From JAUWKC01 sp035529895 (GTDB taxonomy: Bacteria > Planctomycetota > Phycisphaerae > Sedimentisphaerales > Anaerobacaceae), in assembly GCA_035529895.1 (NCBI GenBank), contig DATKVV010000088.1, positions 1 through 24,127 on the forward strand: 24,127 nt of DNA. The letters are read 5' to 3'. The notes under the pieces are model-generated. The model did no database searches. It had not been told where the DNA came from and saw only the letters and a list, made by a program, of their open reading frames with translations. The position numbers and the translations under genes were made by a program. Shown piece by piece: positions 22,885-24,127 of the stretch (positions within the stretch are counted from its first letter, which is position 1; each line of letters begins with the position of its first letter).

Positions 22885-23568
22885 TCATCGGTCTTTTGTC
22901 TTTTCCTGCCATTGTACGTTTATACGTCTGACCGGCCCGGCCAGCTTGTCCGTATCCAAATGCAGCAACTCAATGATTTCGTCAACACGTATCGAGCCGG
23001 CGGGAGTAATTCTGCATTCGACGGTTATTACACCTTTATCGTCAATTTCAATCGAGTTCAGGAAACCTCTTACATCGAGGTTCCGGGTATTACCTTTTTC
23101 GTCAATACGGCGCCGCAGGTTAAGGTTTTCACTTGCCATCAGATGCCGGGCCTTTTCCCTGAGGCGGTCGTTGAGGAATTCGGGGCGGACGCGGAGGCGG
23201 TAAGCAGCCATATTCGGGTGAAAAGGCGTCCTTGCGTGCGCAACCCTGACCGAAAGGAGCCGGCAGCCTTCGGGCAGGTGGTTTGAGAGGCCGGCCATGA
23301 ACCTCTCGGCGTCGAACGGCGGCAGAGAATCGCTCCGCAGGGCTGCAGCGCGGGTGGTTTTGACGCCAAGACAAAGCAAATCATCATCGGTTTCGAGGCC
23401 CACGCTCCTGGGCAAGGGCAAAGAAAGCTTCGCACGCGGGTTAAAACCCTCGCTGTAATCCATTTTTATGTCGGCTCGGCGACAGGCCCGCTCGAAAAGC
23501 TTAAGGGTCTCGGCGTGGGACAGGAACCTGAGCCTTGCCCTTATCGTGAATTTTATTAACAAGAGCAT
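22885..23568 (-). CDS. DUF2344/TIGR03936 radical-SAM-linked protein
   Basis: The protein has 227 aa on the minus strand. It starts at ATG 23568, with a TAA stop shortly before it in frame; no good RBS is seen, and AAAGGAG lies about 28 bases up. The opening MLLLIKFTIRARLRFLSHAE, then RRADIKMDYSEGFNPRAKLS and LPLPRSVGLETDDDLL, matches DUF2344. That domain occurs as a stand-alone protein or at the C-terminus of a TIGR03960 radical SAM protein beside RNase E/G. Here no radical SAM gene precedes it: upstream is a terminator and an unrelated secreted protein. The C-terminal half is weakly conserved, with several Arg-rich stretches. The rng start lies only a few bases after its stop, so the two are cotranscribed. 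Function is unresolved in the family; a link to ribosome or RNA modification is guessed from context. Confidence 0.82.
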   Translation of the reverse strand: MLLLIKFTIRARLRFLSHAETLKLFERACRRADIKMDYSEGFNPRAKLSLPLPRSVGLETDDDLLCLGVKTTRAAALRSDSLPPFDAERFMAGLSNHLPEGCRLLSVRVAHARTPFHPNMAAYRLRVRPEFLNDRLREKARHLMASENLNLRRRIDEKGNTRNLDVRGFLNSIEIDDKGVITVECRITPAGSIRVDEIIELLHLDTDKLAGPVRRINVQWQEKTKDR

Positions 23569-23651
23569 ATATTAGCAGAAAGCCGTTATGCGCACATCTC
23601 CTTTCGGGCACGAATCAGGCTTCAAGACAAGCTGCATTCGCGCCGCAATAG

Positions 23652-23679
23652 ATTATGACCATCCTGCCGTTAAAAACAA
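23652..23679 (-). promoter_or_regulatory. Possible promoter of the DUF2344-rng-LptC operon
   Basis: On the minus strand, TTGTTT (23679-23674), a 16-base spacer and CATAAT (23657-23652). The start codon lies about 84 bases on. The match is moderate; the rest of 23569-23802 shows no gene. Confidence 0.4.
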
Positions 23680-23802
23680 GCAATTTTCAGGCGTTTTTTG
23701 GAATCTGCCTGATGTGAGCAACTACGGATATGCCAAGAGCAGTCATTGTTTTTGGGCTGGTTGTTGGCAGGTCTCGAAGATAGAGTATGCGCCGGCCGAG
23801 AG

Positions 23803-23850
23803 GACAAAAACAACCGGGGCCCCTGCCGAGCTAATCGGCAGGGGCCCCGG
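23803..23850 (-). terminator. Perfect 16-bp hairpin terminator of the dockerin gene
   Basis: CCGGGGCCCCTGCCGA (23814-23829) and TCGGCAGGGGCCCCGG (23835-23850) are exact complements around the loop GCTAA. On the minus strand the stem is followed by TTGTTTTTGTC, a good U-tract. It ends the transcript of the gene at 23897-24127. On the plus strand no T-run follows. Confidence 0.9.
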
Positions 23851-23896
23851 AATTGGTGCAAACTCACAGATACACAATGTTCATCAACAAAGCCTG

Positions 23897-24127
23897 TTAC
23901 GGCCACATATCCTCGCCTCTCCAGGTGGTTGCCACATCGGCATAGTCGAGGAAGTTGATCACGCAGTCATTGTTGATGTCGCCATTAATCGGCTCACAAC
24001 CGGTAGTGAAACTCCAGACGTCGCCTTTGACCACGTGGTACGGCGTGTAATAGCTTTCATCAACGCGCCAGTAGTACGTAGTCCACAACGGCAGAAGTCC
24101 AGCATTGTAGATGCGGGGGTAACCGGC
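23897..24127 (-). CDS. Secreted protein C-terminus with dockerin-like domain (partial)
   Basis: The frame is open from the right window edge to TAA at 23899-23897, so the N-terminus lies outside. The visible 76 residues include LWTTYYWRVDESYYTPYHVV and GDVWSFTTG. This is the end of a fibronectin/Ig-like unit common in planctomycete LamG and sugar-binding proteins. Next comes CEPINGDINNDCVINFLDYA and DVATTWRGEDMWP, a dockerin type I-like calcium loop (D-N-D-C-x-x-N-x-x-D-Y) with a terminal MWP. In Planctomycetota such domains end many secreted enzymes and may serve attachment. No internal start is needed: a TTG at 24088 lies inside the Ig-like unit. The gene's stop is followed by a strong terminator. 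Confidence 0.8.
   Translation of the reverse strand, partial: AGYPRIYNAGLLPLWTTYYWRVDESYYTPYHVVKGDVWSFTTGCEPINGDINNDCVINFLDYADVATTWRGEDMWP

Noticed and set aside
1..24127. CRISPR array, tRNA or rRNA
   Set aside because: I found no regularly spaced direct repeats, no cloverleaf with CCA-like end and no rRNA blocks by reading both strands; a covariance scan would be decisive.

Overview
The window looks like a chromosomal segment from a Planctomycetota bacterium, most likely Phycisphaerae/Sedimentisphaerales-like. This is inferred from family content, not from a database search. The indicators are a dockerin-like C-terminal domain on a secreted protein, a prepilin-type FTLIELL pseudopilin with a planctomycete-style C-terminus, a BlaI/M56 pair whose peptidase carries a long leucine-rich-repeat tail, a Ser/Thr kinase with a C-terminal membrane anchor, and Big_2-like secreted proteins.

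Region 1 (1-6470) is AT-richer, accessory and decayed. It starts with the C-terminus of an IS5-family transposase (1-132) fused onto a 5'-truncated beta-propeller-like gene. Next comes a frameshifted secreted protein with Ig-like domains and a transglutaminase-like cysteine domain (1078-2543), followed by two overlapping secreted proteins (2596-3312, 3309-4040). A decayed RAYT/IS200-like element (4045-4507), flanked by inverted repeats beginning AAATCTGGGGACA, has replaced the front of a second transglutaminase-like gene (4508-4894). That remnant is followed by a third small secreted protein (4952-5788). The three small secreted proteins share a W-P-centred N-terminal motif and a similar layout. 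The region therefore reads as a duplicated module: transglutaminase-like secreted protein plus small secreted partner. A second, truncated copy of the RAYT left end lies at 5895-5969, followed by about 500 bp of unrecognised non-coding DNA.

Region 2 (6470-11039): a sigma70-like promoter with an inverted repeat exactly over its -10 box drives blaI and an overlapping 1001-aa M56 peptidase-LRR fusion. Then come a very small Cys/Lys-rich protein (10109-10198), a strong UUCG-loop hairpin and a pseudopilin. Region 3 (11040-14168): a repeat-containing intergenic stretch, a promoter, a possibly frameshifted small ORF, a membrane-anchored Ser/Thr kinase and an APH-type phosphotransferase.

Region 4 (14403-19078): a promoter followed by etfB, etfA, a long acyl-CoA dehydrogenase and a HAD phosphatase, probably one transcription unit. 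EtfAB is the electron partner of the dehydrogenase. Region 5 is on the minus strand (23568 to 19098): a DUF2344/TIGR03936-like protein, an RNase E/G and a large LptC/OstA-like membrane-anchored protein, probably one operon. At the right edge is the C-terminus of a dockerin-bearing secreted protein (minus strand) followed by a perfect 16-bp hairpin terminator. I saw no tRNA, rRNA or CRISPR array.
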